From the NCBI GenBank assembly GCA_037903475.1, contig JBAJFG010000400.1, forward strand, positions 310,001-374,000: a stretch of DNA of 64,000 bases. Reading direction: 5' to 3'. The stretch comes from Ancylostoma caninum. Taxonomy: Eukaryota > Nematoda > Chromadorea > Rhabditida > Ancylostomatidae. This document shows, piece by piece, positions 11,865 to 22,340 of the stretch; the stretch's first letter is position 1; every line of letters begins with the position of its first letter. The notes beneath the pieces are model-generated. The model was not told the DNA's origin, ran no database searches, and saw nothing but the letters and a program-made list of their open reading frames with translations. A program made the translations under genes and the position numbers.

Positions 11865-12150
11865 ATGTACATTTGTTCAACGTAAAAAAGACTGTGTGTA
11901 TGACTACCCATATAAACGAGCTGGCCAACATCCAGGTTGATGGGAACGATCTCTCGAGAACCGACTATTTCAATATATCGGCCCAACACTTTCAGTAAAT
12001 AAGAACCTAGTCCACGAAGTCGTCTCTCGTGTTAACCCGGCGTGGTTGAAGTAGCGCTCGATGACAGAATGCTGTTCGACAAGAAGATGACAAGAAAATC
12101 CCTGTACACTTGAAGTCGAATGCGTACCGGACCGTGGGCTCGTTGCGTTT
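11865..12150 (+). pseudogene. RTE-type reverse transcriptase C-terminal fragment, frameshifted
   Basis: The + strand reads NVKKTVCMTTHINEL, then IQVDGNDLSRTDYF. After a frameshift come LVHEVVSRVNPAWLK and an SNAYRTV-like end. This is the part of RTE-type RTs that follows the YADD box (LNVKKTE..T.., SRV.AAW.KWR, KSKIYRTVVRP). Several stops and shifts show that it is dead. It lies opposite in strand to the RT fragment at 10114-10520. Confidence 0.65.
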
Positions 12151-12239
12151 TTCATCGGAGAGCTGGATAATCAAAGATGTTAGCCAAGTATGCAGCACAT
12201 TTGGCAGGGGCTGGTGCCAATCCTGCCGGATTCCACTAA

Positions 12240-12385
12240 TTGATCTCACAAGGGAGGTGCAAGAGGTTGGGCTCGCAGATAGGAATGAAACCTATCTGGC
12301 TTGAATCTTTGTCTGAGAAGGTGCTAAAGTATATATTTCATTACTGCCCGCGGGGTCAAAAAAGGGAAATCCCACCACACTACTT
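12240..12385 (+). repeat. Dispersed repeat, direct copy (inverted copy at 15495-15640)
   Basis: GAATGAAACCTATCTGGCTT, GAATCTTTGT.TGAGAAGG, ATATATTTCATTAC and GCCCGCGGGGT occur here in order, and their reverse complements occur at 15495-15640 in the mirrored order. It is non-coding. The 203-codon frame starting at 12240 is partly built from this repeat, which argues against it being a gene. Confidence 0.75.
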
Positions 12386-13028
12386 ACTATATGCTTTGCA
12401 GCACCTACTGGTTTTTCTTGGTTTTCTTTTCATTTTTGTGGCGGGACTCACACGTTATCTAGATGCCGGGCCTGGACATGTCGGTCGAGAATTCGATGTT
12501 GAATCAGATGATGAAATCTCCACAGCTCTAGCTCTTCATTTAAAGGCGCTAATTTGGAAGCACGAAATAGTTTTGAATTGCCGTGGCGGGATCCGCAAGC
12601 CCCTGGCGACCGGGACACCCCCCACCTCAGTCGCCCCTGCCAAGCACCACCTTTTGGCGTTGTTGCCCCCGCACCAACTCTTCTCCCCGGCTACGATTTT
12701 ATGGAGATGGTGCCTAAACGCGCTAATAGCCGCGCAGCAGAATTTCTCCCACAGATCCACAATCTGGCGGGAGGGAGGCGGAGGACGGAGCTGGGCAAAC
12801 AATAGAACTTTTGACGAATTCATAAATTGTTGCTCTGCTTTTGAGACTTGATTGCTGACCTTGTTCGAACTTTCTATTGTTCCTGACCTTTCGATCAGTA
12901 AACTACGTCTAATATGGTGAGTTTATTCCGTGGCTGGTACGTCATTAAGTATAGGTATTGTCTCCTAACCTTTTAAATTTGATTTCAACAACATAGGAGG
13001 AATAAAAAACAAGAATGCAAAACGGATG
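12386..13028. other. Open frame of unknown nature, no gene called
   Basis: A + frame continues from the upstream repeat to 12851 and contains a hydrophobic stretch (HLLVFLGFLFIFVAG) followed by compositionally biased Pro/Ala/Leu sequence. It has no recognised domain, and other frames are equally open. I consider it chance or repeat-derived. Confidence 0.3.
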
Positions 13029-13096
13029 CTCATGACGGGGTTCAAACCCTCGACCCTCAGCCTATGAGTCCATCAACTTTGCCACTCTGAAAACCA
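13029..13096 (-). pseudogene. tRNA-like remnant
   Basis: On the minus strand a tRNA-like order is visible: AGAGTGGCAAAGTTGATGGA (A-box region) and GGGTTTGAACCCC (a good B box with a self-complementary T arm). The arm between them, around GGACTCATAGGC, does not form a clean anticodon stem, and no acceptor stem closes. Either a pseudo-tRNA or the head of a tRNA-derived SINE. Confidence 0.4.
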
Positions 13097-13099
13097 CCG

Positions 13100-13320
13100 C
13101 CGGGCCAGCATGTGGGAGGACGGATCTGCCTGACCAAGAAACGGGAGATCCGAAGTTTGCCTGATCAGTTTACGGCTGAACCGACGTTTTCATTGCTTGA
13201 ACATTTTAAGGATCAACATCTGAATCGGCTCAATTTGCGGGTGTTGCCTGATCAGATTCCCGGACTCGCTGTTTCTTGACCAGGAAACGGATGTTGCCTG
13301 ACCAGATTACGGGTGTTGGG
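13100..13320. repeat. Degenerate minisatellite of about 22 bp, block 1
   Basis: Variants of GTTGCCTGACCAGTTTCCGG recur (for example TTGCCTGATCAGTTTACGG and TTGCCTGACCAGATTACGG), mixed with diverged units. The same unit makes block 2 at 13555-13830; about 230 bases of other sequence separate them. Confidence 0.75.
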
Positions 13321-13554
13321 AACTAGCATACGAGTTGCAACCTGCCGCATGTACGCAGCACAATGAAGAGGAGACCCGCGGTGGGGTCTGTATCCTAAGC
13401 TTTGAGCCAGAAAGGGCTGTGTCATGGAGTGGCTCATGCACACAAAAGTGGGAGTGGCTCGTTCACGGAAATCTTGTTGGCAAGAGTTCTATAGGACTTC
13501 GGACGTCGGACCTCACAGTGTGAGGGACCATATCATCTTGTTTTTTTGGGGAAG

Positions 13555-13830
13555 TCTGGGGTGTTGCCCGGCGTGTTTCCAGTTGTTGTCTGACCAGCCT
13601 CCGGATGTTGCCTGACCAGTCTCCCGGTAATGCCCGAGCAGTTTCCGGGTGATCGGGTGATGCCCGTACAGTTTCCGGGTGATGCCTGAACAGTTTCCGG
13701 GTGTTCCTCGCTGCCTGATAAGATTCCGGATCTGAATTTCATGAACAGTTTCCGGGTGTTGCCTGACCAGTTTACGGCTCTTCCGTGATTGATCTGCAGG
13801 CAGGCACGTTTGCCGGCCAGGCAACGAGAC
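13555..13830. repeat. Minisatellite of about 22 bp, block 2
   Basis: Runs of TGTTGCCTGACCAG, TCTCCCGGTAATGCCC, CAGTTTCCGGGTGATGCC and CAGTTTCCGGGTGTT repeat at spacings near 22-33 bases. The minus-strand frames here with periodic GNC and GIT residues are products of the repeat. Confidence 0.8.
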
Positions 13831-13913
13831 CCGCAGATTGATCAGGCGGCGGGGCGGACTTCAGAGCAGTCGGTCACGTCGTCGCTAGCGGATGGGTGCT
13901 GCAACACCTATTG

Positions 13914-13945
13914 TACGAGGGCGGTTCGAAAAGTTTCCGGAATGA
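13914..13945 (+). repeat. Mariner-like terminal repeat, solo or paired with about 15465-15510
   Basis: TACGAGGGCGGTTCGAAAAG followed by TTTCCGGAATGACAT looks like a mariner terminus. The reverse complement of 15465-15510 carries GTTTGAAAAGTTTCCGGAAT. The two could be the ends of a 1.6-kb element into which the MITE at 14878-15304 later inserted. I see no clear transposase between them. Confidence 0.45.
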
Positions 13946-14873
13946 CATGAAAACAAAACGAATATGATACAATAAAAAAATGACCGAACACCGCGATTAG
14001 CCCGCCTCTAGATTGGAATCTTGTCCTTGACGGGAAGATGATAGGATTCTAAGACAGGTACAAGTACGAGGAAGCCAATGCAGAAATATCGTTCGATTAG
14101 GTGGAATTTTGGATTTCATTATTACAAAGTTTTTTTTTCGATGATCCACAACACCTACTTCGGCGGCCATGCTGGCCGGATGGACAATTCTTTTTCCCTG
14201 TAGAAATCCTTACGTAGCTCTCGGGTTACCACAGCTGAAGCTTCTAAAAAATTTGGCTGATATTCCTCTGTAATGGCTTTTCCATCAGTCCTTTGGAACT
14301 CCCTGAAACAGACTTTGCTTCACAATTACATCTCAGTGAACGGTACTTTCTTCTTCAGAATTCATTCTTTGTATCTAACCTATTGTTTTATTATATCTTG
14401 TGACCACAGTGTAGCGCTTAATCTATTCTTCAACACGGATCACAGTTTCCATTTTAATCCAATCCAAACATTCAAAATAATCATCTGATTTTCATGTTGG
14501 ATTGCGTTTTTGCTCAGGATTGAGCAAATGCGGCACTCATTTTTGAAAACATTTTTTCAAAATTAGTTCATCGGGTAAAATAAAAATTAATGACCTATAA
14601 TATGTAGGTGTGCTGTGCTCCTTCATTTAGCACGCATTTGTATTCTATCTGTCAAAACCTTGTCAACGATTTCATTCACTTTTTCTGATGTGGTCACCTT
14701 TTCCTACCATTTTGCACATGGATTGCTATTTGCTCTCTTCCAGCCACGCTTGGATTTCAGAGCCCAGAAACTGTGGCCGAAAAATGGAGGTGATGATCCT
14801 CCAAAATCAGCAACCAAGTGGTGTTCCGTCAATTTGCGGATTTCTCTTCCAATTAAAAAAAATTAATGAACAC
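13946..14873. other. Spacer, no gene recognised
   Basis: Short + frames (14273-14488, 14615-14866) are AT-rich and without domains. The segment may be the decayed interior of the element delimited by the mariner-like termini at 13914 and about 15510. Confidence 0.35.
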
Positions 14874-14877
14874 TTAA

Positions 14878-15304
14878 AGGCAGCACTCACGGAAATTTTT
14901 GGGTTGAAGATTTCGCGGTATATCGGGGTTTTTAGGGATCATGAACTCATTGACAACGATGAAGTAGCGTGAAACACGCGAAAAACATCGAAAATAATGG
15001 TAGTATTTCATGTGTGTCCACAGCGCGAACGACTGTTCCGTGATGGGTCCCTCCACGAAACCCTGCAAATGGTACGTATTCCACAAACGAGCTTCTGCTG
15101 AACCACATGCGCACACGCTGTCAGCGGCGTTAGCTGACGCGACGACACCTTAATGTCCAGAACGGCAGATGTGTCCACGGCAGTATCATCGCAGGTAGGC
15201 CCCCATCCACAGTGCTCAACTTACTGTTGCGATTGTCCAGCGGCCCGCTATATGCTAAGGGATTCATTTTATTATAGTAGTGAGAATTTCGGTGAGTGCT
15301 GCCT
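14878..15304. mobile_element. 427-bp TTAA-flanked MITE with AGGCAGCAC termini
   Basis: Left end: AGGCAGCACTCACGGAAATT. The right end, read on the minus strand, is AGGCAGCACTCACCGAAATT. The imperfect inverted repeats of about 25 bp are bounded on both sides by TTAA (14874-14877 and 15305-15308). TTAA target duplications are the hallmark of piggyBac-type transposition. There is no transposase inside, so it would be a non-autonomous derivative. The same terminal word occurs at least four more times in the window. Confidence 0.75.
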
Positions 15305-15464
15305 TTAAATATAGCACCTATCTGTAACTGAGCGCGGTCGCAGTTGCTTGACTTGATTCCCGTTGCCAAAAGCAGGGACTTTGTCGGATCGAATTGACAT
15401 TCACAGTCAATTCATTTGAAGGACTCTCGAACGAAATTGCTTAGAAATTTTTGAAAAAGGGCAA

Positions 15465-15640
15465 CTCCTTGGTGGTGATTCCGGAAACTTTTCAAACTCT
15501 CCTAGTGTGGTGGGGTTTCTATTTTTTTACCCCGCGGGCGGTAATGAAATATATGATGTAGCACCTTCTCAAACAAAGATTCAAGCCAGATAGGTTTCAT
15601 TCTGATCTGCGATCACCTCCCGTGTCAGAGCAATCTCAAT
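15465..15640 (-). repeat. Inverted copy of the 12240-12385 repeat plus mariner-like end
   Basis: From 15640 down to 15495 the minus strand repeats the words of 12240-12385 in the same order, with about 85-90 percent identity by eye. It then runs into GAGTTTGAAAAGTTTCCGG near 15466-15500, the mariner-like terminus. Confidence 0.65.
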
Positions 15641-16364
15641 CCCTTGCCGCACTGCCGCATGCGACCATCGCGGCGCGACAAGCAGTCCCAAGCAGCGAGT
15701 TTTCCAATGACAAAAACAACAGCAAATGCCTGGTATTAAAACTAAAATTAAGACTTCTTCATTTTGTTCTTTTTATACTCTAGATTTTCTAATTTCAGAA
15801 AATTCCCAGAATTGAAATCCCTCAACAAATATTTGATACCAGTATGGCCGTCCGGCTGACGCCGGACTTCCAGACTTTTCCTAATGCTCGCTTCGCTCGC
15901 ATGGCTTCATCCCTTCTTCATTCAAATAAAGTCACAGCTATTCCACATTTCTTCTATAATGTGTCCCACACCCTTTCCATTGGTTTTTCTCATGTAAAAA
16001 TGCACTTATCAAAGAGGATTAACCTTCTCGAAGCAATTTTATCATTTGCTCAACTGAAATAGCTTTTTGTAACTATATATAACCGGTTCAACCTGGATTG
16101 ACCGCAGAAAATGGTCTATCATTCTTTGCTTGTTATAACAGGTCAAGTGATAAGAGTCAGTTAGAATATATAAAAGTGGAGGGTGCGGTGTGTTCATAAA
16201 CAAATGAGAAGAGAAGAACGCGGGGCAGGACGTAAGGGGGAAGGATTCACACGGATTGCATACTAATCCGCGCAGTGGTCTGACATCTAGTTTTTTTTTA
16301 CGATTGATGTTAGACGCCATCGAATCGATTTAACAAATATGGACCTAACTCATGGCATTTCCCT
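15641..16364. other. Spacer, no gene recognised
   Basis: Frames at 15844-16062 (+) and 16042-16320 (-) have no recognisable domain. Nothing else is visible. Confidence 0.35.
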
Positions 16365-16370
16365 GAGTAG

Positions 16371-16560
16371 TGGATCCGTCTCTCCCCACTTTGGGCGCCG
16401 ACGCACCCTTATCACAGCAGTGGACCCGTCTCCCCCCACTTTGGGCGCCGACGCACCCTTACCACAGCAGTGGACCCGTCTCCCCCCACTTTGGGCCCCG
16501 ACGCACCCTTATCACGGTCGTGGACCCGTCTCCCCCACTTTGGGCGGCGACGCACCCTCA
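16371..16560. repeat. 50-bp tandem repeat, four units
   Basis: TGGACCCGTCTCCCC starts at 16371 (one variant), 16421, 16471 and 16521, and each unit continues CACTTTGGGCGCCGACGCAC. The stop-poor composition gives several overlapping open frames, none of them a gene. Confidence 0.92.
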
Positions 16561-16587
16561 CCACTCCACCATGTAACGGTGGAGTGG
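16561..16587. repeat. Perfect 10-bp hairpin at the end of the 50-bp array
   Basis: CCACTCCACC, loop ATGTAAC, GGTGGAGTGG. It directly follows the last 50-bp unit and is followed within 45 bases by a CA-dinucleotide run (16626-16642). Confidence 0.8.
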
Positions 16588-16642
16588 TCGGCATCACTCT
16601 AAGCCACGCCCTCGAATTTCGTTCTACACACACACACACACA

Positions 16643-19241
16643 TGACACACAAAGTAAGCCCGTTATTATAAGTCATGATCGGAAGATAATTCTGTTACCG
16701 CTTGAAGTACTTTGACACATAGACAAATAATTGACAATCACTTTGCGAAAATGCACTTCCTGCCAAGTCTTGAACGCTTCCTAGTGATATTTGATAGCGA
16801 TTTTTGACTTCATAGGAGTTAATCTTGAGAACCTATCAAACAAACTGATGATGGTGAATACCATTTCCAACACTAAAGACGCTTCGCACTTGGCTAGCAT
16901 CTTCAATTAGCCGGCTGTTGGGGTGAGAAACACCGCGCAGCCTCGAGCAGCGACTCGATCCGTCGCATTGCATGGTGCAGAGTGTTGACCAGGCAACAAA
17001 GAAGTGGAACGCCGTGAATAGAAAAATGTAGATCTGGTACACAAAAAATGCTACATGTGTAATCAAAAAAGCTTGTTTTATTGATCAAAAAATGAAATGA
17101 TTGATGATGAAAATGCATTGTTGTTAGGAATGTGCTGTTTGCTCACAGAAGCGGTCACGAAGACGCCGAGAAAACATGGGCTCCTGAACAGCCCAGGTCG
17201 AATTCCTTTCGTATCTTGAGTGGAGCAGCATTTAGAAGTTAGAAGCTTGGTGTTCCTCAGGAAGGTAGCGCAACGCTTGTTCACGGAAATGACATCATAG
17301 GGTGATCAAACAGGTTGATATTCCGGCTACAAAGAAGTCACTCCTCTGCCAGTATGAAGTCCTTCAAGTTGGTCCTCAGCACCAAGCCTGCCCCCTTTCC
17401 CTTTCCTTGTGCTGGTCCTGAATTCTGGCAAAGTACGTATCGTCTCATCTCTCAATGAGAATCTAGCTTAGAAAATCAGTGGCTCTTGAGAACAATACTT
17501 GAATGAGAAACTAGAAACTGAAGAAATTATCTGCAGCAGATCGTAGATGCGTATCTTTAGCGAATATGTGACTAGACTTGTGAACAAGGAGTGAACTTCA
17601 TGTTAACCTCTTTGGAGCTGAGACCGGCCTTACCTCTCATAGAAACATCAGATCTCTAATGAATAATCCCTTTATGACATGGAACAAAAATCCTTGTGTA
17701 CCACTTCTAGCTCATCGGCAGTGCTCCTCTCCGGCGTCTCCGTGACTGCTACCATAGCAAAGGAGCTCAATCCGAAAAAGATTTGCTCATTTATGCTAGC
17801 TAGTGTAAGATATAACGTTCATTCTGGTGCGCAAATGTGAGATTTTTTCTTGAATGTGGTTTTTTACAGAGATGTTTTGGTGCGTTAATATTTATGACGC
17901 AACATGTAGAAGAGTTTGAAAATCCCAGCGCAAAAACAAAGGAAACTTTGACTTCATCCAGATAAATTTGCTTGAACTGCTTGCTTTATTTTCACATTGA
18001 TTTTGAGGTGGTCATTTGCGCAATACTACCCATAACCTTCCCGAAAATGTGCGGGCGATCCGCTATTCCGTCGCATAACGTCGCTGCTTCTTAACCCTCT
18101 TGGAGGTAGAACATGTGCACATGTCAGTGAAGATCTAACTTAGTACAACCCCTCCATTATAGAGATTTATGCACTGCTGAAAACCTTTAGGTTCCTAATC
18201 AATTTAAATGAGTCAATCACGTTCAATTTGCTGGAATTCGTAGTAAAATTTTCGACCAGTATCGAACCTGACTCTTCAATATTTATGAACCGTTACGCTT
18301 GCCGTAGTACAAGGAATGCACCAGTTCCAAAAAATTTTGAGTATCTCTACTTTCAAGGGACGGATTATTCTGCTGCTGCATTGCTTTGCAAAGATTGGGA
18401 GCAGTCTTGTCTGTGTCTGCCCTTCCTCATTATTTTCAAATGCCGTTTCCACTCGTGACAATACACAACTTCATCATCGAAAATAAATGAAGCGAGTGAA
18501 TTGTAGCCTTTATGAAACTTTTATGTCACCGTCCCCCCCCCTTCGGAAATTGTATCAGAGGAGAACAAGATTTCTGGAAATTGTATCAGATGAGAGCTTC
18601 TGGAAATTATTTTGTATGCTTTTCATGCCTTGCATTAGGATGAGATGGGTATACAATCTGTCCGGGACCTCCAATATGTAAATCATAGTCTGATTGCTGT
18701 ATCTGCAAGTGTTGTTTTCCTCTCTTAGACGTGAGTTTGTTGCAAATTATGCGCTGATGAAGGTGTTTGTTGTGCGTTGCCTAATGTAGTTTGCCGCACA
18801 GCACCATTCCGGCCCAAGAGAAGAGATCAGAGAGCAAGCGGAGCTCGGTAACAGGCCTGCTTGCATTTTTTTATCACCATGTATTGCCATGAAGATTTCA
18901 GCTTTATACGGAGTTGCTAAACTCCATGGCGATTCCTCAACTGTCATTTGGTTTTCCATAAATTGTTAGAATAATCTGTAACATTTCTTAAGCAAATTTT
19001 ATTCTTTTACTCTGCAAGTTGTTATAGTTGCTCAAGGAATTCGGCTGAATACAGGGTCAGTACTAGGCATCGCTTTCCAACTACTCTATCGCTGTGGGAT
19101 ATCGAATACAAGAACCGTCCTTACACTGTTCCCGGTTCGGCTTATTGAGGTAAATACAGTGGATCTATATTTTGAACTTTTATGCTCATGATGTATGTAT
19201 AAGTAGTAAATTGTCAGTCATTACGAAAAAAATTCAAATCA
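16643..19241. other. 2.6-kb stretch without recognised gene
   Basis: Only short frames without domains occur (16903-17284 minus, 18228-18681 plus). A small direct repeat, GGAAATTGTATCAGA, occurs at about 18544 and 18577. No RNA gene or transposon terminus could be supported. Confidence 0.35.
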
Positions 19242-20304
19242 ATGCCTTTTAAGAAGGACGAGAGACGTTGCCAGCCAACAAGGAAATTAGCCATCACAGC
19301 TATACTTTTTGAGAGGCTATCAACTCTTTGTTGTGTGGTCTATTTTGGGCACAGGCCAAGATTTCGGTTGTTGTTTTTTTTTTGTTCTGGAAATTTTAAT
19401 GTGCAAGATGCACCACATACTGGCCGACCAACCGCTACTGATGGCGACAAAATAAAGGCGTTACTCGAAACTAACCTGCGTTTGACAACTCGAGAGATAG
19501 CAGAGAAGCTCGACATATCGAATTCAACCGTTTAGTTGCACCTACAACAGCTCAATTGCGTAAACAGACTGGATGTTTGGGTTGCTTACGAATTAAAGGA
19601 AATCCATCTCACCAAACTCATTAAAATATACGAATCTCTGCTGAATGGAAACCAAAACGACCCACTTCCAAAAAGACGGGTGAGGAGAAATGGATTGTAT
19701 ACCATAACGTAGTCCGAAAACGATCATGGATCAAGCAAAATGAGCCCCCACAATTGACATCCAAAGCTAATATCCACCGAAAAGAGAGTATGCTCTCTGT
19801 GTGGTGGTACATATTGCAATGGTATAGTCCACTTTGAGCTGCTGCCAAGAAACCAAACTATCGATTCGAATGTCTACCGTCGTGAACTATCGAAATTGAA
19901 CTAAGAAATCAAGAAAAACACCCTAAATTGGCCAATGGCGTGGTGTTCCATCATGATAACACCAGTTTCCACACCTTGATAATCCGTCAAAAATTAACAG
20001 AGCTCAATTGGGAACTGATGCCATATCCACTCAGCACCATCAGATTACCATTTGTTTCGCTTCCTTCAACACCATTTGAATGATAAAACTTTCGATTCAG
20101 ATCAGGCTGTTAAAAATGAGTTGGACCAGTTTCTCGCTTCTAAAAACCAAGCCATCCTCGAACTTGGAGCTTTTCAATTTATGGAAGATGGCAAAAAGTT
20201 ATCCCACAAAATAGCCAATAAATCATTGATTAATGTTTGCTGTTAATGTAAGCAAATTTGCTTTAAAAATATGAAAAAATGACTTTGGTTATCGAACAAC
20301 CCAA
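19242..20304 (+). pseudogene. Decayed mariner transposase (irritans-like) with right terminus
   Basis: Collinear mariner transposase pieces are readable on the + strand: FNVQDAPHTGRPTATDGDKI and LRLTTREIAEKLDISNSTV (N-terminal HTH linker), a stop at the V, then CVNRLDVWVAYELKE. In other frames follow GIVHFELLPRNQTIDSNVY, SAPSDYHLFRFLQHHLND and the end LASKNQAILELGAF. The DD34D core is broken by stops and frameshifts. The right end reads TATCGAACAACCCAA followed by TA, like mariner TIRs; the matching left TIR was not found. Confidence 0.85.
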
Positions 20305-20635
20305 TATTTTGCATATAAGGGACTGAGCAAAAATGTGGAAATTTCGTTTTTGCCTTGAATTTAGAGCCATATATGTTCAGACACCAGTAATTTCTAAATG
20401 TTCATCACTCAATCAAAGTAGCTCAGAGATTTCGAGCTGGACAGCATTCTCCTTCTATGTATTGCATTTGTGTGTGTATTTTTCTCCCTATTAGTTGACT
20501 ATTTGAATGTAAGTACGTAATTGCAGGATCAGCACCATACAACTTGTACGGTAGATTCTCTTCCGAACCCCATGAAAGTGATGAAAATTTGGGGAGAATG
20601 CTAGGAAATTTAGGGAGAAATGCACTGTTTATTTA

Positions 20636-21180
20636 TAGGGGTATCAAAAAGTTTCCGGCCTAGAGTACTTCCAAAAAATCTACAGCGAGCAAATTTTGTT
20701 GTAGTAAAATACAGGTCCCTCGAACACTAATACACTTTTCATGGCTCGATTTGAATTTTTTTTAAACCGTTCAAGGAGCTGCTTTTCTCATTTGATTCGG
20801 AGTATCTTTCAACAGCCGACTCTTTGACGTTTTCGACATCCAGTCCCATCGTGCGAAGATGCTGTTTCAAATTTCCAGACAGAAAATAGTTGCTGGGTGC
20901 AAGATCTAAACTATAGGACATGTGATTCAGTAATTCGAATCCAGGTTTTCGTGTGGCAGCAAGCGCAACTCTTAATCTGTGGACGGGTGCGCTGTCGAAA
21001 AGCATGTGAAACTCACTATGGTTAGGTTAGAAAAAAGGGACATTATTATTGAACGAGCCAGCTTAAGAACATGAAACTTGGCATGGTGGATTTGAAGATT
21101 TTAGGCTACATGATCGCACTCAAAGTTTTGAGAAAAAAGGGATGGAACAGGTTGAGGCCGGAAACTTTTTGATACCCCTA
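20636..21180 (-). mobile_element. 545-bp internally deleted mariner with intact TIRs and TA duplications
   Basis: The left end TAGGGGTATCAAAAAGTTTC and the right end are perfect inverted repeats over about 25 bp (through CCGGCC), each flanked by TA (20634-20635, 21181-21182). Inside, the minus strand from 21005 to 20739 encodes the transposase C-terminus: FDSAPVHRLRVALAATRKPG, then GFELLNHMSYSLDLAPSNYF. The second catalytic Asp is present, but the third is replaced by Asn (SNY for SDY). The N-terminal half is missing, so it is non-autonomous and dead as a gene. Confidence 0.85.
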
Positions 21181-21295
21181 TATCTCCCAGAAACCTTTGA
21201 GATCAGTGAAAGAGGACAATCGCACCGCTTCCGCCGAAGCACCAGATCTCAGGACGAAATCCGTTGCATCGGAGGAAAAATCACTTTACTTTTGA

Positions 21296-21461
21296 AGGCA
21301 GCACCCGTCCAAATCCTCGACTTCATATAAACCGCCGCTAGAGCGATTTTGTGGATTTCTCGTGTGATTCGCGACATTTCACCGCTGATATAAGTTTTAG
21401 CTTTCTCAAGACCCCAATACCCAGTGAATCCTGAACACGAGAATTTGAGGGGGTGCTGCCT
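21296..21461. mobile_element. 166-bp MITE with AGGCAGCAC termini
   Basis: The left end AGGCAGCACCCGTCCAAATC and the minus-strand right end AGGCAGCACCCCCTCAAATT are inverted repeats of about 28 bp with a few mismatches. The flanks are TTGA and TCAG, not exact TTAA, so target duplications are mutated or absent. It is the same family as 14878-15304 but much shorter. Confidence 0.7.
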
Positions 21462-22340
21462 TCAGTGGAGGGATCCACCGAAATAAATTTGCTCTTGGAT
21501 AGCGACTCCACCACTTTTTCCACCCGATGTTAGCAAGGACTATTTACATCCATCACAGACACCCAGAATTAGATGAAATACGCATTTCCCAGACATAAAC
21601 AGAGTATGAATAACAATATTTAATAAGAAACCAATTGCGAGAAAAATATGCTGAAAATGTCGGCAGTACGCGACATAAAGTGCATCTTTGAAGGCAGCTA
21701 AGACGTAATAGGAGCATCAGTTCTCCTTTTTTTTATCTTACGAGGGCATATGAGGATACGAATGGGTGAAAGAGCATTTGAATTTTCATTTTGTTTCTAA
21801 GAAAGATTTTGGTTAATTAATGCAGTAAAGACAACCCATTTTCTGCACCAGTTGTAGATTACCTCCCTGGTTTTCAAGGGAACCCCTTTTGTATGTTCAA
21901 CTATGCATATCTGCCGATGTAGTGATGCGTGAATTACAAATGAGCACAGGAAGGTGAAATAACGGTGAAGCGAACGACGTAAGCAGCACATTATCAATAC
22001 CCATACAGCAGCAAAAGCAAAAGTAAAGTATTCAACATTGCTAGCTGCGCTTCAGCCATTTCTCTGTTGTAGAATATTTCCTCGAAACACAGCAACTATG
22101 AAGTACTAGGTAATAAATACAGCTGACTAACTTCGTCTTTGAGCTGGGTTACAATCACGATTTCGAATGAATTGATGGATAAAGTTGCAGTTCACACCAC
22201 TGACTTCTGCCAAGGATAAAGTAATAGGTGAAACCTTTACACATAGGTATATTTTCCTGTTCTTCTGGACAAGTTCTCATAGACTCATTCAGTGCTCCTT
22301 GTATCTGTGTTCTCCTTGCTTTTGACTTTCTTCATTATTG
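21462..22340. other. Spacer, no gene recognised
   Basis: Short domainless frames only (21338-21523 and 21797-21997, minus). A further GAAGGCAGCTAAGACG near 21691 resembles the AAGGCAGCAC word but lacks a partner. Confidence 0.35.

Noticed and set aside
12240..12851. 203-codon frame as a membrane protein gene
   Set aside because: Its first part is a dispersed repeat found inverted at 15495-15640, overlapping frames are equally open, and no domain is recognised.
9861..13096. Functional tRNA genes at 9861 and 13029
   Set aside because: A- and B-box-like words are present, but no acceptor stem closes and the anticodon arms are poor.
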